From Bosea beijingensis (GTDB lineage Bacteria > Pseudomonadota > Alphaproteobacteria > Rhizobiales > Beijerinckiaceae), in assembly GCF_030758975.1 (NCBI RefSeq), contig NZ_CP132359.1:4982686-5046685 (forward strand): a stretch of 64,000 nucleotides of DNA, given 5' to 3'. Numbering within the stretch: position 1 is the stretch's first letter; each line of letters begins with the position of its first letter. The notes under the pieces are model-generated. The model was not told the DNA's origin. It was given only the letters and a program-made list of their open reading frames with translations, and ran no database searches. The position numbers and the translations under genes are program-made. Positions 51,820 through 60,842 of the stretch are shown here, in pieces.

Positions 51820-54800
51820 TTACCCGCTGCGGAGAACTGCGACCGGCAACTCGCCCAGGGCATCGCCAAGTGTAGCACCCTGGCAGTCGAACTTTCGCTC
51901 GTTGCCTGAGAGCACATCTCGCCATGAGCCTGCGAGCGTCGGCAGCGTCGTGCTCAGTTGCGCACGATGTGCGTGAGCTTCATCGGACCGACCGCCGCCG
52001 AGCCGTGTCACGATGGCGACCAGGCGCTGCGGCCCGAGGCGGCGCTCGAATGCCAGAACTGAGCTCTCCGCGTGCCCCTCGATGACCAGCGGGCGGTACA
52101 CTCCCTCAGCGTAAAGACGGGGTACCTCACGTCTGTCCATCAATAGCGCTTGCACGATGTGTTGCTTCACGCGGCCGTCCCGCCAGGTGGCCATCAGGTC
52201 CCCGACGCCGCGGGGCTCGGCGATTGGGCTTTGCGCATTGGCATAGTCGACGGGACGGCGATTGTCGGGATCGACGAGCGACAAATCCCAGAACTCAGTC
52301 CCCTGGTACAAATCGGGCACGCCGGGCAGCGTCAGCTTGAGAACGGTGCGAGCGAGGCTCTTCACCATCCCGCGCGCCGCCATGTCCTGAGCCAGGGAGC
52401 GAAAACGTCGTAGGAACTCGCTTCCCGGCATCAAGGCCGCGCCGATCAACCCCTTGGCCGCATCCTCGTATTCCGCCCGCGGATTGGTCCAGCTTGTATG
52501 GCGCTTCGCCTCCCGAAGGGCCTTTTCGGCCCACCCTTGCATCCGCTCCCGGAAACCATTGAGTTCATCCGGAGCATCTCGATCGAGGAGTTCCATGGGC
52601 CAGGCCGCCAGCATCTGCTGCAGGATCAGGTGCCGATCGTTCGAGTCGGGGCGGCCAGTGGCCCCCAGTTGCGTGCTGAGCGACTGCCACTCCCTCGCCG
52701 CCTGTGCCCATTCGGATGGCATCTCACTCAGCGCCAGCAAGCGCGCCCGCGCGTCCTCGCCCCGCTTGGTATCGTGGGTCGAGGTGGCAATCATCGCATT
52801 CGGCCAGGATTGCTGGCGTTCCACATTGGCGGCGTGAAACGCTTCTATGGACAAGCCAAAGGCGCCGGGTTCGCCGCCGACCTCGTTCAGCGCGATAAGC
52901 GGGCCATGGCGATAGAAGAGCGTGTCCTCGACGCTCTTGGCGGTCACCGGCCCGGTCAGCTGCTGGAAGCGACGTCTGAACCGGCCGATCTGTTCTGCGA
53001 GGAGACTGTCCGCTTCGGCCTGACGATCGCCGAGGAGCGTCTCGGCGATGAAAGCGTGAACGGTATGGTCTGGCAGTGCGCTCTGGGCGACCGATGCGGC
53101 GACGGTTTCCTCAATTAACGCCCTGTCCTCGGACGTCGCTTTCTCCGCGACATAGCTGCGATAGACCGGGAACTCGACGATGATCTCCGTGAGCGCGCGG
53201 CGCATGGCGTTGACTGTGTAGTCCCGCGTGCGCCTGTCGCCCGCCGCGATCCGCGCGAGGTCGGAGACGACGACTTCGAGCTCGCTCGCGAAGCTGCCTT
53301 CTAGGACCTCGCGCTTTGCCCGCCGCAGGGCTTCATCGTATCCCTCCTGGGGGCCGCCTGCCTGCGCATAGGCCGCCTCGATAGCCGCAGCGGCGGAGCG
53401 ATCGAGCAGGACGCCGTCGAGCTGATTGAGCGCGTCGTAGCCGGTTGTGCCCGACATCGGCCAGCTCCGTAGCCTTTCGTCATGGCCGAGTATCTTCTCG
53501 GCAACGACATAGAAACCCGGTCCCGCCCGCGCCTGCAGGGCGCGAAGGTAGCCCTCGGGATCAGCCAGCCCATCGATATGGTCGATGCGCAGTCCTTGCA
53601 CGCGGCCGGCCTCGACGAGGTCGAGGATCAGGCCGTGCGTCCTGTCGAAGACGACAGGGTCTTCGACGCGAACGCCGGCCAACGTATTGATGTCGAAGAA
53701 GCGTCGGTAGTTGATGTCGCTCGCAGCGACCCGCCAATAGGCCAGTCGATAGCTCTGCATCTCCAGCAGCCGATGCAGCGTGTCGAAGGTTTCCGGGATG
53801 CCTCGCGTGCCGTTGATGAGGTCCACAGCTCGCGCGGCTGCCTGGCCGAAGGCTTCCGATGCGGTGAACGCTGCGGATAGCCGGCATTTCAGAGCTTCGC
53901 CCTCGTCGATCAGCGATTGCGGCGGCACCGCCGCTCCGGCCTCGGCGAGAACTCTCAGCCGCGCCGAAATCGCCAGAACCTCGCGGAAGGACGGTTCCGC
54001 GGCATCGACTACCATGAGGATGCGGTCGAGGAGCATCGGATAGGTAAGCGGGTTAACGGGAAAGCGATGCTCGAAATGAAGTATGCTGAAGGCGCCCTGC
54101 TCGGCGTCGAAGGTCAGCCTGAGTTCGCCTTCCTCCAAAGCTTCGCCATATCGTTTCGCAAGGAACGGCAGGAGCAGCTTTCCGTCAGCTCCCAGCCTGT
54201 CCCAGTCGATGTCGAAGGCGATGGCGTGCGGGGAGAGCCGGCCCCACTCGATCACGGATAGCCACCACGCATTGTCCTCGCCGCCGATCCCCATGTGGTT
54301 GGGAACGATATCGAGCAGCAGACCGAGGCCATGGCTCTTCAGCGCGTCGGAGAAGCGTAGGAAGCCGTCCATACCCCCGAGCTCCGGGTTAATCTCGGCG
54401 TGGTCGACGATGTCGTACCCATGTGTCGAGCCAGGCCGGGCCTTCTGGATCGGGGACGCATAGATATGGCTGATCCCCAGCCGATCCAGATAGGGCAGGA
54501 TCGGCAACGCATCGTCGAAGGTGAATCCGGCATGGAACTGAAGGCGGTATGTGGCCCGCGGGGGCGGCGCCGCCAGCGCCATTCCGCCATGTCGCCGGCC
54601 GCTGCGGCCTTCGTCGGCAAGCAGCGCGCCCATCCGAGCCAGGTTGCCGCCTGGCGCGACAAGCTCCCGCACGTCGAGCGAGAGCTTGCGTTGCCAGTTT
54701 GGATGCCCCGTGCTCGGACCGGGGAGATTGGCCTGGTTGAGTTCGCCGGCCGCGTCCTCCAGCTGGATTCCCGTGAGGGCCGACCGGGCGCGCCCGAGAT

Positions 54801-56691
54801 AGACGGTTGCAGCTTCCACAGGAGGATCGACCGGCGGGTCGCCCGCCGGGAGCAGGGACTGGGAGACGAGCGCCTCGGTCAGCCTCGCGCGGTCCAAGAC
54901 ACGCTCCTCTTGCGCCCTTTCCGCTTCCGAAGCCGACACGCGCCCGGTGGCGTGTCTCATGTCGAGGTCGAGACCGCGCCACCAACCCCTGAACGTGGGC
55001 AGATCGTGGGTCGTCAGAACAGCCAGCGCGCGTTCGGGATAAGCCTCCGGCGGCTTGAAGCGTCCGCTGGCTTCGCGTTCGAATGGCAGGACGCGATAGC
55101 TGTAGAGGCCCGATGCCATAATAGCGTCGGAAAAGCCCTCTGGGCTGGTCCCGAGATCCTCCGCGATCACCATGCAGCGCGCCCGGTGGCTCTCAAGCCT
55201 GAGAACCGCTAGCAGCGCCTCGAACGGCATCGAGACGTAAGCGCCGTCGGTGGCCGGGGCGCCTTGCGGGACGAGATAGAGCCGCCGCAGCTGGAAGGCG
55301 TGGTCGATGCGGATCGCGCCCGCATGGCGCATGTTTGCGGCCACCATCTCGCGGAACGCCGACAGACCTGTCCGCTCCATCTCCAGCGGATCGAACGGCG
55401 GCAGGCCCCAATTCTGCCCATCTGGACCGAGCAGATCGGGCGGTGCACCGATCGACAGCCCCGTCGCGAAATGTGTGGGGTTCGACCAGATATCCGAGCC
55501 GGCGGGGTCGACGCCGACGGCAAGGTCGCGGAACAGTCCGATTCCCATCCCCGCTTTCCGGGCCGCATGGTGGGCCGCGCCGAGCTGGTGGTCCGCCTGC
55601 CATTGCAGCCAGGCATGAAAAGCGATCCTGTCGCTCTGCGAAGCCGCGAACTGCTTGACGGCTTCGCTTTCGGCGTGGCGGAAGGCGTCGGGCCATTCGC
55701 CGACCCAAGACGCCCCGGCAGCAGCAAAATGCTCCGACAGCGCCTCGAAGGTCGCATGCATCATAAGGCTCTGTCCGGCAGCGGCTCGGAACTCTGCAAA
55801 GTCGCGATGATCATCGCCGCGCGACACGTCCCAAACCGCTTCCAGCAGCGGCAGCTTGGCCCTCCAAATGCCGGCACGGTCAACGAGCACCGCCTCGCGC
55901 AACGCGGCGATCGAGGCCTGCGGCTCGGCCTCCTCCAGCAGCGCCGGCGCCCCGCTTTCGGCAAACCTGGGGAGTTGGGTCGGATCCAGAAGTTGTGCGT
56001 CGAGGAAACGTCGCGAGGACGGGGCGTAAGGAGAGATTTTCGTTAGGTCCGCGGTGAACAACGCATGGACGGGATTCAACCCCAGAAAATCGGCGCCCAG
56101 TTCTGCCGCACCCACCGCCAGGTCCGAGAGGTCGCCGTAGCCGCCAATCCCGAAATTGTCCGGTGAGCGGAGCGAATAAACCTGCGCCGTCACACCCCAT
56201 CGCCTCGCCCCGTGTGTCACCGATGCGGGCTCGTAGCATCGCGGCGGCGCGCTGATGAGCATGCTCTCGTGCGCGGTGGCACCCGGAGCGACACGCAATT
56301 GCCAGTAGCCGGAAGACAGCGCCGGCAGGACCAGATGCCGGCCGGAGCGATCCGATTGGATGCGCCCCCTGCCCTCGCGCGCGCCGCCGGTTTCGTCCGT
56401 CAGCACGAAATCGATGGCATCTGGCACCTGCGGGCCAAACCACGGCACCCGTGCGATTAGGCCCGTGCTCACCACGCAAAACGGCGACAGGGGTGACGCC
56501 CGGCGTTGCTCGAGGCGGGCCAGGGCTTCGCGCGCTTGCGCTTCCGTATCGACTTCGATGCCGAGACCATGCAACACCGCCCGACGCACCTCTGATGGAG
56601 TCTCGACACGAGCGCCCGCTGCGTCGATGTAGGATGTAGCGATGCCGGCCAGATCAGCCAGTTTAGCGACCGCGTCGTCGTGCGAGCTCAT
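51820..56691 (-). CDS. 4-alpha-glucanotransferase/malto-oligosyltrehalose synthase fusion (MalQ-TreY)
   Basis: The 1623-residue protein carries two enzymes. Residues 1-690 are MalQ (GH77): RRWGVTAQVYSLRSPDNFGIGGYGDLSDL, nucleophile in IRIDHAFQLRRLY (about 460), VIAEDLGTSPEG (about 510), LTTHDLPTFRGWW. Residues 712-1623 are TreY (GH13_26): TYRLQFHAGFTFDDALPILPYL, GISHIYASPIQKARPGSTHGYD, nucleophile in LRIDHIDGLADP (about 1035), VVAEKILG and STHDTKRGEDARARL. MalQ would rearrange maltodextrins and TreY convert their reducing end to a trehalosyl unit. Its start overlaps the treZ stop by four bases. Separate malQ and treY are the commoner arrangement. Confidence 0.93.
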   Translation of the reverse strand: MSSHDDAVAKLADLAGIATSYIDAAGARVETPSEVRRAVLHGLGIEVDTEAQAREALARLEQRRASPLSPFCVVSTGLIARVPWFGPQVPDAIDFVLTDETGGAREGRGRIQSDRSGRHLVLPALSSGYWQLRVAPGATAHESMLISAPPRCYEPASVTHGARRWGVTAQVYSLRSPDNFGIGGYGDLSDLAVGAAELGADFLGLNPVHALFTADLTKISPYAPSSRRFLDAQLLDPTQLPRFAESGAPALLEEAEPQASIAALREAVLVDRAGIWRAKLPLLEAVWDVSRGDDHRDFAEFRAAAGQSLMMHATFEALSEHFAAAGASWVGEWPDAFRHAESEAVKQFAASQSDRIAFHAWLQWQADHQLGAAHHAARKAGMGIGLFRDLAVGVDPAGSDIWSNPTHFATGLSIGAPPDLLGPDGQNWGLPPFDPLEMERTGLSAFREMVAANMRHAGAIRIDHAFQLRRLYLVPQGAPATDGAYVSMPFEALLAVLRLESHRARCMVIAEDLGTSPEGFSDAIMASGLYSYRVLPFEREASGRFKPPEAYPERALAVLTTHDLPTFRGWWRGLDLDMRHATGRVSASEAERAQEERVLDRARLTEALVSQSLLPAGDPPVDPPVEAATVYLGRARSALTGIQLEDAAGELNQANLPGPSTGHPNWQRKLSLDVRELVAPGGNLARMGALLADEGRSGRRHGGMALAAPPPRATYRLQFHAGFTFDDALPILPYLDRLGISHIYASPIQKARPGSTHGYDIVDHAEINPELGGMDGFLRFSDALKSHGLGLLLDIVPNHMGIGGEDNAWWLSVIEWGRLSPHAIAFDIDWDRLGADGKLLLPFLAKRYGEALEEGELRLTFDAEQGAFSILHFEHRFPVNPLTYPMLLDRILMVVDAAEPSFREVLAISARLRVLAEAGAAVPPQSLIDEGEALKCRLSAAFTASEAFGQAAARAVDLINGTRGIPETFDTLHRLLEMQSYRLAYWRVAASDINYRRFFDINTLAGVRVEDPVVFDRTHGLILDLVEAGRVQGLRIDHIDGLADPEGYLRALQARAGPGFYVVAEKILGHDERLRSWPMSGTTGYDALNQLDGVLLDRSAAAAIEAAYAQAGGPQEGYDEALRRAKREVLEGSFASELEVVVSDLARIAAGDRRTRDYTVNAMRRALTEIIVEFPVYRSYVAEKATSEDRALIEETVAASVAQSALPDHTVHAFIAETLLGDRQAEADSLLAEQIGRFRRRFQQLTGPVTAKSVEDTLFYRHGPLIALNEVGGEPGAFGLSIEAFHAANVERQQSWPNAMIATSTHDTKRGEDARARLLALSEMPSEWAQAAREWQSLSTQLGATGRPDSNDRHLILQQMLAAWPMELLDRDAPDELNGFRERMQGWAEKALREAKRHTSWTNPRAEYEDAAKGLIGAALMPGSEFLRRFRSLAQDMAARGMVKSLARTVLKLTLPGVPDLYQGTEFWDLSLVDPDNRRPVDYANAQSPIAEPRGVGDLMATWRDGRVKQHIVQALLMDRREVPRLYAEGVYRPLVIEGHAESSVLAFERRLGPQRLVAIVTRLGGGRSDEAHAHRAQLSTTLPTLAGSWRDVLSGNERKFDCQGATLGDALGELPVAVLRSG

Positions 56692-58490
56692 GACAGCCTC
56701 GCCAGCATCACCCCGGTCCAGGGCATCAGTCTGCTCGACCGCGGATTATGCGCGTTTTCGTCCGGCCAGATCGGATGTTCGTCCTGCGCGACACCATATG
56801 TGAAAGATTCGCTTCCGAAGTTGGCGATAAACCGCAGACTGCCGCCGGCAAAACGCCAGGTTACTTCCAGCACATCCGGTGTAGGCCTAGACCATCGCGC
56901 ACCCCGGAAAGTGCTCTTTGTCAACGGCACGACCGTCTCGCGGCGAATGCGCAGAAGGTCGTGCGTCTGGGCTAGCACTTCGCTATGGGGCGGGCGGCTG
57001 GCCTCGCTCCAGTCGAGCGAAGAGACCAGGAGGGTATCGGATGCCGTCGGGTCAGGAATGCGCTCCTGCGCCGCCTCGTCTTTGAAGCGGCCGAAGCTTC
57101 CGAACTCGCGCCGGCGCCCCTCTCGGACAGCCTTGGAAAGCTCCTCGTCCGGAAAATCCACAAAGTACTGGAAAGGAGTGCTCGCTGCCCACTCCTCGCC
57201 CATGAAGAGCAGCGGGATCTGCGGGCTAAGCAGCAAACAGGCGCGTGCCAGCGCCAGCTTGCTTGGATCGGCGAGATGGCTAAGCCGCTCTCCGAAGGCC
57301 CGGTTGCCGATCTGGTCATGGTTCTGGAGAAACGCGACAAAGGCCGACGGAGGGAGGTGGGTGGAGGGCTCGCCGCGCGGCTTGCCCTCATGGGTCGACA
57401 TCTCGCCCTGATAGGCGAACCCTTCCGCGAGGCAGCGTCCAAGATGACCGATCGGATCGCCGTAATCGGCATAATATCCGTCGTCCTCGTCGGTCAGCAG
57501 GCGATGCCAAGCGTGGTGCACGTCGTCGGCCCACTGCGCGGTGTGCAGGCTCGGCACCTCCCCGGCGCGGCCGAGCCATCTGGCCCCGTTATCGGCGTTC
57601 TCCAGGATGAGATGGACCTGCCGCTGGCCTGACGCCGACCGTATCCTCTCCGCAAGTTCGGCGATAAAATGCCGGCTGCTGTCGTCCGCGATGGCATGCA
57701 CGGCGTCGAAGCGGAGGCCATCGAAATGATACTCCTCCAGCCAGTAGAGCGCGTTGTGGACGAAGAAGTCGCGCACGGTCTCTGCGCCGGGGCCGTCATA
57801 GTTGATGCCGGCGCCCCAAAGCGTCTGGTGCCTGTCCGTAAAGAATGCGCCAGCATAGGCCGGCAGGTAGTTTCCGGACGGTCCGAAGTGGTTGTAGACG
57901 ACGTCGAGGATCATCATGAGCCCTAGACCATGGGCCCGATCCACCAGTGCCTTGAGATCGTCCGGCGTTCCGTAGGCGTGATCCGGTGCGTAATGGAGCA
58001 CGCCGTCGTACCCCCAGTTCCGCTTGCCCGGGAAATCCGCGAGCGGCATCAGCTCGATCGCGGTGAACCCGAGGTCGCGCAACAGTTCAAGCTTGTCGGA
58101 AAACGCGGCGAAGGTTCCTTCGGGCGTGACACTGCCCATATGAGCTTCGTAGATCACCGCCTCTTCCCAGGCGCGTCCTTTCCACTCGCCGTCCGCCCAG
58201 GCGTAGGCCTCCGGATCGACTACCAGGCTCGGTCCCTCGACATCTTCGGGCTGGAACCGCGAGGCTGGGTCGGGCACGAGCAAATCCTCCCCCACGCGAA
58301 ATCTATATCGCTGGCCTGCCGCAGCACCTTGGAGGATGTGCCGATGCCACCCACCTTCGGCCTCCTCCATGTCGAACTCGCCCTGCGGGGTCCAAAGGCG
58401 CACCTTGGGAGCGGACGGCGCCCAAACGCGGAATTCTACTCCGTTTCGCAGAGTGCGGGGTCCGAAGGGCATTTTGTGAGATCGGCGCAT
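56688..58490 (-). CDS. treZ: Malto-oligosyltrehalose trehalohydrolase
   Basis: The 600-residue TreZ: N-terminal CBM48 (VEFRVWAPSAPKVRLWTPQGEFDMEEAEGGWH), GH13_10 core with YEAHMGSVTPEGTFAAF, ELMPLADFPGKRNWGYDGVL, nucleophile in GLRFDAVHAIADDSSRHF (about 258), acid region HLILENADNGARWL (about 293) and FLQNHDQIGNRAFGERL (about 388). It releases trehalose from the end made by TreY. It is the first gene of the leftward operon with the MalQ-TreY fusion; an EcfG-like site precedes it. Confidence 0.96.
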   Translation of the reverse strand: MRRSHKMPFGPRTLRNGVEFRVWAPSAPKVRLWTPQGEFDMEEAEGGWHRHILQGAAAGQRYRFRVGEDLLVPDPASRFQPEDVEGPSLVVDPEAYAWADGEWKGRAWEEAVIYEAHMGSVTPEGTFAAFSDKLELLRDLGFTAIELMPLADFPGKRNWGYDGVLHYAPDHAYGTPDDLKALVDRAHGLGLMMILDVVYNHFGPSGNYLPAYAGAFFTDRHQTLWGAGINYDGPGAETVRDFFVHNALYWLEEYHFDGLRFDAVHAIADDSSRHFIAELAERIRSASGQRQVHLILENADNGARWLGRAGEVPSLHTAQWADDVHHAWHRLLTDEDDGYYADYGDPIGHLGRCLAEGFAYQGEMSTHEGKPRGEPSTHLPPSAFVAFLQNHDQIGNRAFGERLSHLADPSKLALARACLLLSPQIPLLFMGEEWAASTPFQYFVDFPDEELSKAVREGRRREFGSFGRFKDEAAQERIPDPTASDTLLVSSLDWSEASRPPHSEVLAQTHDLLRIRRETVVPLTKSTFRGARWSRPTPDVLEVTWRFAGGSLRFIANFGSESFTYGVAQDEHPIWPDENAHNPRSSRLMPWTGVMLARLS

Positions 58491-58519
58491 GTCGTGTCCC
58501 GGGTCGTAGGCGACCGGTC

Positions 58520-58544
58520 AACGGTTTCAGCAACAATGAGTTTC
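58520..58544 (-). promoter_or_regulatory. EcfG-like promoter, one mismatch
   Basis: On the minus strand: GAAAC, 16 bases, CGTT, 29 bases before the treZ start. The -35 has A for the second G, though a further G precedes it (GGAAAC). Confidence 0.4.
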
Positions 58545-58578
58545 CATGGCTTTCCAAAAATGCGTAACCGCACAGTTC

Positions 58579-58603
58579 GGAACCTTGAGGACGCGACATG
58601 GTT
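58579..58603 (+). promoter_or_regulatory. EcfG-type promoter
   Basis: GGAAC, 16 bases, GGTT, 50 bases before the DUF768 ATG at 58654. Confidence 0.6.
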
Positions 58604-58653
58604 GGCCGAGGGCTAAGGTCAGTCTCCGGCCTGGAAACAGTTGTGACACCATC

Positions 58654-58899
58654 ATGAGCAGGCGAGCAGCGGCTTTTGTCGTGAGTTGGGCGGATCAGAC
58701 CGTTCAGGAAACTGAACTCGCGTTCACCGCGGTGAGCGCATCGGATTTGGCGCGGAGGTGCATTGCGGCTGCGCTTCACCAAGGTATCGCTCCGGAAGAA
58801 GTCGAGGCGGAATTCCCCTCCCTGACCGACTTCTTTGCGAACGCGTTGCAGGCCGAAGCCGACCGGCAGGGAAAAGACCGCGCGTTCGACGATCCCTGA
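58654..58899 (+). CDS. DUF768-like small protein
   Basis: The 81-residue product reads MSRRAAAFVVSWADQTVQETELAFTAVSASDLARRCIAAALHQGIAPEEVEAEFPSLTDFFANAL. The M-S-x-R-x-x-x-F-x-x-x-W start followed by the GIxxEEVExxxxSLxxxxxxAL helix is the DUF768 plan, found almost only in Rhizobiales. It is convergent with purK, 10 bases apart. Function unknown. Confidence 0.72.
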   Translation: MSRRAAAFVVSWADQTVQETELAFTAVSASDLARRCIAAALHQGIAPEEVEAEFPSLTDFFANALQAEADRQGKDRAFDDP

Positions 58900-58909
58900 G
58901 GGTTGATCT

Positions 58910-59998
58910 TCAAGTGTGCGAAGTCACTCGCGTCACATGACCCATTTTGCGGCCGGGGCGAGCTTCGGTCTTTCCATAAAGATGGAGATAGGCGCCTGCC
59001 TGCGCTAACACGTCGCGCCAACTTGCGACGTCGTCGCCCACGAGGTTCCTCATCTCGATCTCACCGCGCCGGGCCGTGGAGCCCATAGGAAGGCCGCAAA
59101 TCGCGCGTACGTGCTGGTGGAACTGAGACGTCTCCGCGCCTTCGATCGTCCAATGGCCGGAGTTGTGAACTCGCGGCGCGATCTCGTTCACGACGACCCG
59201 GTCGCCATTATCGTCTCGAACGATGAAGACCTCCACGGTGACCACGCCCACGTACTTAAGTTCGGCGGCCACGAGCCGGGCGGCGTTCGTCGCTTGAACC
59301 GACGCGCCGGCAGAGATTCGCGCGGGAACACGCGTTACGTCGAGAATATGATTTGCATGTTCGTTCTCGCAAACGTCGAAAATGGATGTCGTCCCGTCTA
59401 ACGCGCGCGCCGCTATCACCGAAGCCTCGACGCTGAAGGAAACGAAACCCTCCAGAATAGCTGGGGACTGTCCGATGGCTGCAAAGGCGGGAAGGACCTC
59501 CTCCGGGGACGAAATCTTGATTTGGCCCTTTCCGTCGTAGCCGAACCGGCGGGTTTTGAGGATCGCCGGCAAGCCCAAGTCAGAGACGGCGTTCGAAAGA
59601 TCTTCGACCGAGTCGACTTTTCGGTAGGGGGCAACGGCAAGGCCAAGCGAAACGAGAAAGTCCTTTTCCAGCAAACGATCCTGGGTGATCGCCAATGCCC
59701 GTGAGCCGGGGCGGAGCATTCCTCGGTCTTCGAAGAATCGCGCAGTCGCCGCGGGAACGTTCTCGAACTCGTAGGTAACGACGTCGACGTCCTTGGCGAA
59801 CGATGCCAACGCGGTTTCGTCTTCGTAGGCACCCACAACCGTCCGCGCTGCGACCTGGGATGCTGGACTATCCGCCTCCGGGGTGAAAACGTGGCAAGGG
59901 ATGCCGTAATCAGCCGCTGCCTGGGCGATCATCCGGGCGAGTTGTCCCCCGCCTAGAATGCCGATGACCCTGGGGCTTTCCCGCTTGTCCAACATCAC
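58910..59998 (-). CDS. purK: 5-(carboxyamino)imidazole ribonucleotide synthase
   Basis: This 362-residue PurK has the ATP-grasp layout: IGILGGGQLARMIAQAAADYGI at the N terminus, YEFENVPAATARFFED, DRLLEKDFLVSLGLAVAPY, ILKTRRFGYDGKGQ, VEVFIVRDDNGDRVVVNEIAPRVHNSGHWTIEGAETSQFHQHVRAICGLP. It makes N5-carboxyaminoimidazole ribonucleotide from AIR, ATP and bicarbonate in purine synthesis. PurE is normally adjacent but is absent here, so this may be a second copy or a displaced gene. Confidence 0.94.
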   Translation of the reverse strand: MMLDKRESPRVIGILGGGQLARMIAQAAADYGIPCHVFTPEADSPASQVAARTVVGAYEDETALASFAKDVDVVTYEFENVPAATARFFEDRGMLRPGSRALAITQDRLLEKDFLVSLGLAVAPYRKVDSVEDLSNAVSDLGLPAILKTRRFGYDGKGQIKISSPEEVLPAFAAIGQSPAILEGFVSFSVEASVIAARALDGTTSIFDVCENEHANHILDVTRVPARISAGASVQATNAARLVAAELKYVGVVTVEVFIVRDDNGDRVVVNEIAPRVHNSGHWTIEGAETSQFHQHVRAICGLPMGSTARRGEIEMRNLVGDDVASWRDVLAQAGAYLHLYGKTEARPGRKMGHVTRVTSHT

Positions 59999-60349
59999 GA
60001 ACTTCTAGCCCTGTCCTGTCGAGGCAGAGACACACGACCGCGGTGGGCGGGGCAGTCCCCGACGCTAGCCTAAGGCAAGGCCTGATAGCGCATCTTGATC
60101 TCGCCTGCCTAGAACGCGGTGGTCGACACGGTCAAGCCGCGGAATTGCAACCGCGGCCAGTACGTTGGCCGGAGCGATCGCACCGCGGCTTGATCACAGA
60201 GCGACTGCCGTTAGGATTTCGATGGAAGACTGCGGACGCCCTCGACGTCACAGCGGCATTTCGCTCGGAGCCGCGGTCGCGTTCGCGCGTTAGACTTTGA
60301 GCGGCGACGGTCCGGCGAGAGATCGAACCGACCGGAGCATCGGACGAGG
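59999..60349. other. Non-coding region
   Basis: I see no supported gene, RNA or repeat here. The short open frames lack starts with ribosome sites and show no protein-family features. Confidence 0.5.
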
Positions 60350-60599
60350 CTATTTCTGAGAAGGCCGTGGCGCTTGTAGGTCTGTCGGGGATTTCGGAGC
60401 ATCCCTTGGGTTGACCTCGCCCGACTGCATTTCGCGCTGCCTTTGGGCGTGGTTTAAATTGAAGCCAATGAATATCGCTACAACGTCGGTTAGCAATAGG
60501 TCCGGTTTATGGGCCCGTATCGCCTCAAGCGCGGCTAACCCATCTCCAACGACCTCGACGTCAAAAGCCTCTGGGTTCTTTTGGCGTCGGCCCCCACGA
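60350..60599 (-). pseudogene. Response-regulator receiver remnant
   Basis: On the minus strand a frame reads NPEAFDVEVVGDGLAALEAIRAHKPDLLLTDV, the middle of a receiver domain with its phospho-acceptor Asp (LLLTDV), then departs into VAIFIGFNLNHAQRQREM and ends at 60350. The acidic N terminus and the Lys-containing C terminus are missing and no start is present. It is a decayed fragment, unrelated in sequence to the IS-split regulator. Confidence 0.6.
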
Positions 60600-60783
60600 A
60601 TTTCATAAGGCAGTGCGCGCGATTCTCAAGCCGGTCGAGAATTAGGCGAAAGCCTATACACCTCTTCGAGGACCGCACATCTGGTCGAGGGCCTGCTAGA
60701 GGTAAGTCAAGGGAGGCCCACCAAGCTGGGTCGTGTCGTCGTCACGTCCTGGGCTGTCGAAGTTGACGCTCATTGACAAGGGT

Positions 60784-60815
60784 GAGCCGGCCCGCTCAGC
60801 GGACCGGCTCGGGGT
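60784..60815. terminator. Strong stem-loop, probable terminator
   Basis: GAGCCGG-C-CCGC-TCA-GCGG-A-CCGGCTC forms a long stem 30 bases beyond the minus-strand stop at 60843. The T-tract is modest on either strand. Confidence 0.5.
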
Positions 60816-60842
60816 GTTTCTCCTGAAACGTCGAAACTTAGA

